Positions 11,932 through 12,132 of a stretch of DNA of 12,132 nt are shown here, in pieces. This stretch comes from PALSA-660 sp036508875 (lineage in GTDB: Bacteria > Actinomycetota > Coriobacteriia > Anaerosomatales > PALSA-660). The stretch is taken from the NCBI GenBank assembly GCA_036508875.1, contig DATCGP010000068.1, forward strand, positions 1 through 12,132, written 5' to 3'. Positions within the stretch are counted from its first letter, which is position 1; the number at the start of each line of letters is the position of its first letter. The notes under the pieces are model-generated. The model made no database searches, had not been told where the DNA came from, and was given only the letters and a program-made list of their open reading frames with translations. Made by a program: the position numbers and the translations under genes.

Positions 11932-12132
11932 ATGGCCGAGAACATCCTGATGAACGCCGCCACGCGTGAGACCGTGGGAAAGGCGAACCGTCACCTCGAC
12001 ACGACACTGCTGGCCGGAGTCGTCTACGGGACGGCCCTGAAGTCGCGCGCGGTGTCCGTCGACCGGCACGCCTTCGAGCAGGTGCTCACGCACGAAGGCA
12101 ACATCGCATCCAAGCTCATCGATCTCGTGATC
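11932..12132 (+). CDS. rplY: 50S ribosomal protein L25/Ctc (3' truncated by window end)
   Basis: The first 67 residues of an L25/CTC-type protein that binds 5S rRNA. The start region MNAATRETVGKANRHLDTT and the AGVVYGTALKSRAVSVDRHAF stretch follow the L25 pattern (KAE.RE..GK...R.LR..G.IPAVVYG). In Bacillus the homologue Ctc is a general-stress protein and also follows prs. The ATG at 11932 gives an N-terminus of family length. An in-frame GTG at 11920 is possible, but AAAGG (11912-11916) is only three bases before it; it is 15 bases before the ATG, so neither spacing is ideal. The frame is still open at the window end; whether the C-terminal TL5/CTC beta domain is present cannot be seen. Confidence 0.9.
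   Translation, partial: MAENILMNAATRETVGKANRHLDTTLLAGVVYGTALKSRAVSVDRHAFEQVLTHEGNIASKLIDLVI

Overview
The window is a high-GC (visibly about 65-70%) chromosomal housekeeping segment. Every gene except one lies on the + strand. The gene order, rsmI - abrB - metG - tatD - (flavoprotein) - G5/3D cell-wall protein - rsmA - veg - ispE - spoVG - (tRNA-Gln) - glmU - prs - rplY/ctc, closely matches the Bacillus subtilis block yabC-abrB-metS-yabD-yabE-(rnmV)-ksgA-veg-ispE-spoVG-glmU-prs-ctc. AbrB, Veg and SpoVG are typical Firmicutes-type proteins, but here they have high-GC coding. The G5/3D protein and the style of Prs look actinobacterial. The best fit I can infer is a deep-branching, probably Coriobacteriia-like actinobacterium, or another high-GC relative that kept the Firmicutes order. 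The assignment rests on gene order and sequence recall, not on a search.

Layout. Positions 1-996 hold the 3' part of an unrecognised multi-pass membrane protein with a Pro/Met-rich tandem-repeat tail, overlapping rsmI (989-1852) by 8 bases. abrB (1849-2091) is the only minus-strand gene. Its stop codon shares a CTAG palindrome with the rsmI stop, and it is divergent from metG across a 118-base spacer. metG (2210-3772), tatD (3784-4713) and a flavoprotein with an Fe-S-type cysteine cluster (4710-5324) form a tight, translationally coupled cluster that ends in a group of hairpins. The G5/3D protein (5511-6629) and rsmA (6635-7501) are the next pair. A near-consensus sigma70-type promoter (TTGAAA-N17-TATAAT) sits on the rsmA stop codon and drives veg (7569-7841). 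A strong hairpin separates veg from ispE (7938-8852). spoVG (8970-9284), tRNA-Gln(UUG) (9382-9456), glmU (9523-10899), prs (10923-11882) and the 5' part of rplY/ctc (from 11932) complete the window.

The genes serve rRNA maturation (RsmI on C1402, RsmA on A1518/A1519), translation (MetRS, tRNA-Gln, L25), envelope precursor supply and remodelling (GlmU UDP-GlcNAc, IspE isoprenoid precursors, the 3D-domain protein), central nucleotide metabolism (PRPP synthase) and global regulation (AbrB, Veg, SpoVG). No gap exceeds 300 bases; the longest is 186 bases (5325-5510). I found no mobile element, CRISPR array or clear novel multi-gene system. The points worth a second look are regulatory structures, one inserted redox gene, and the divergent 3D domain.
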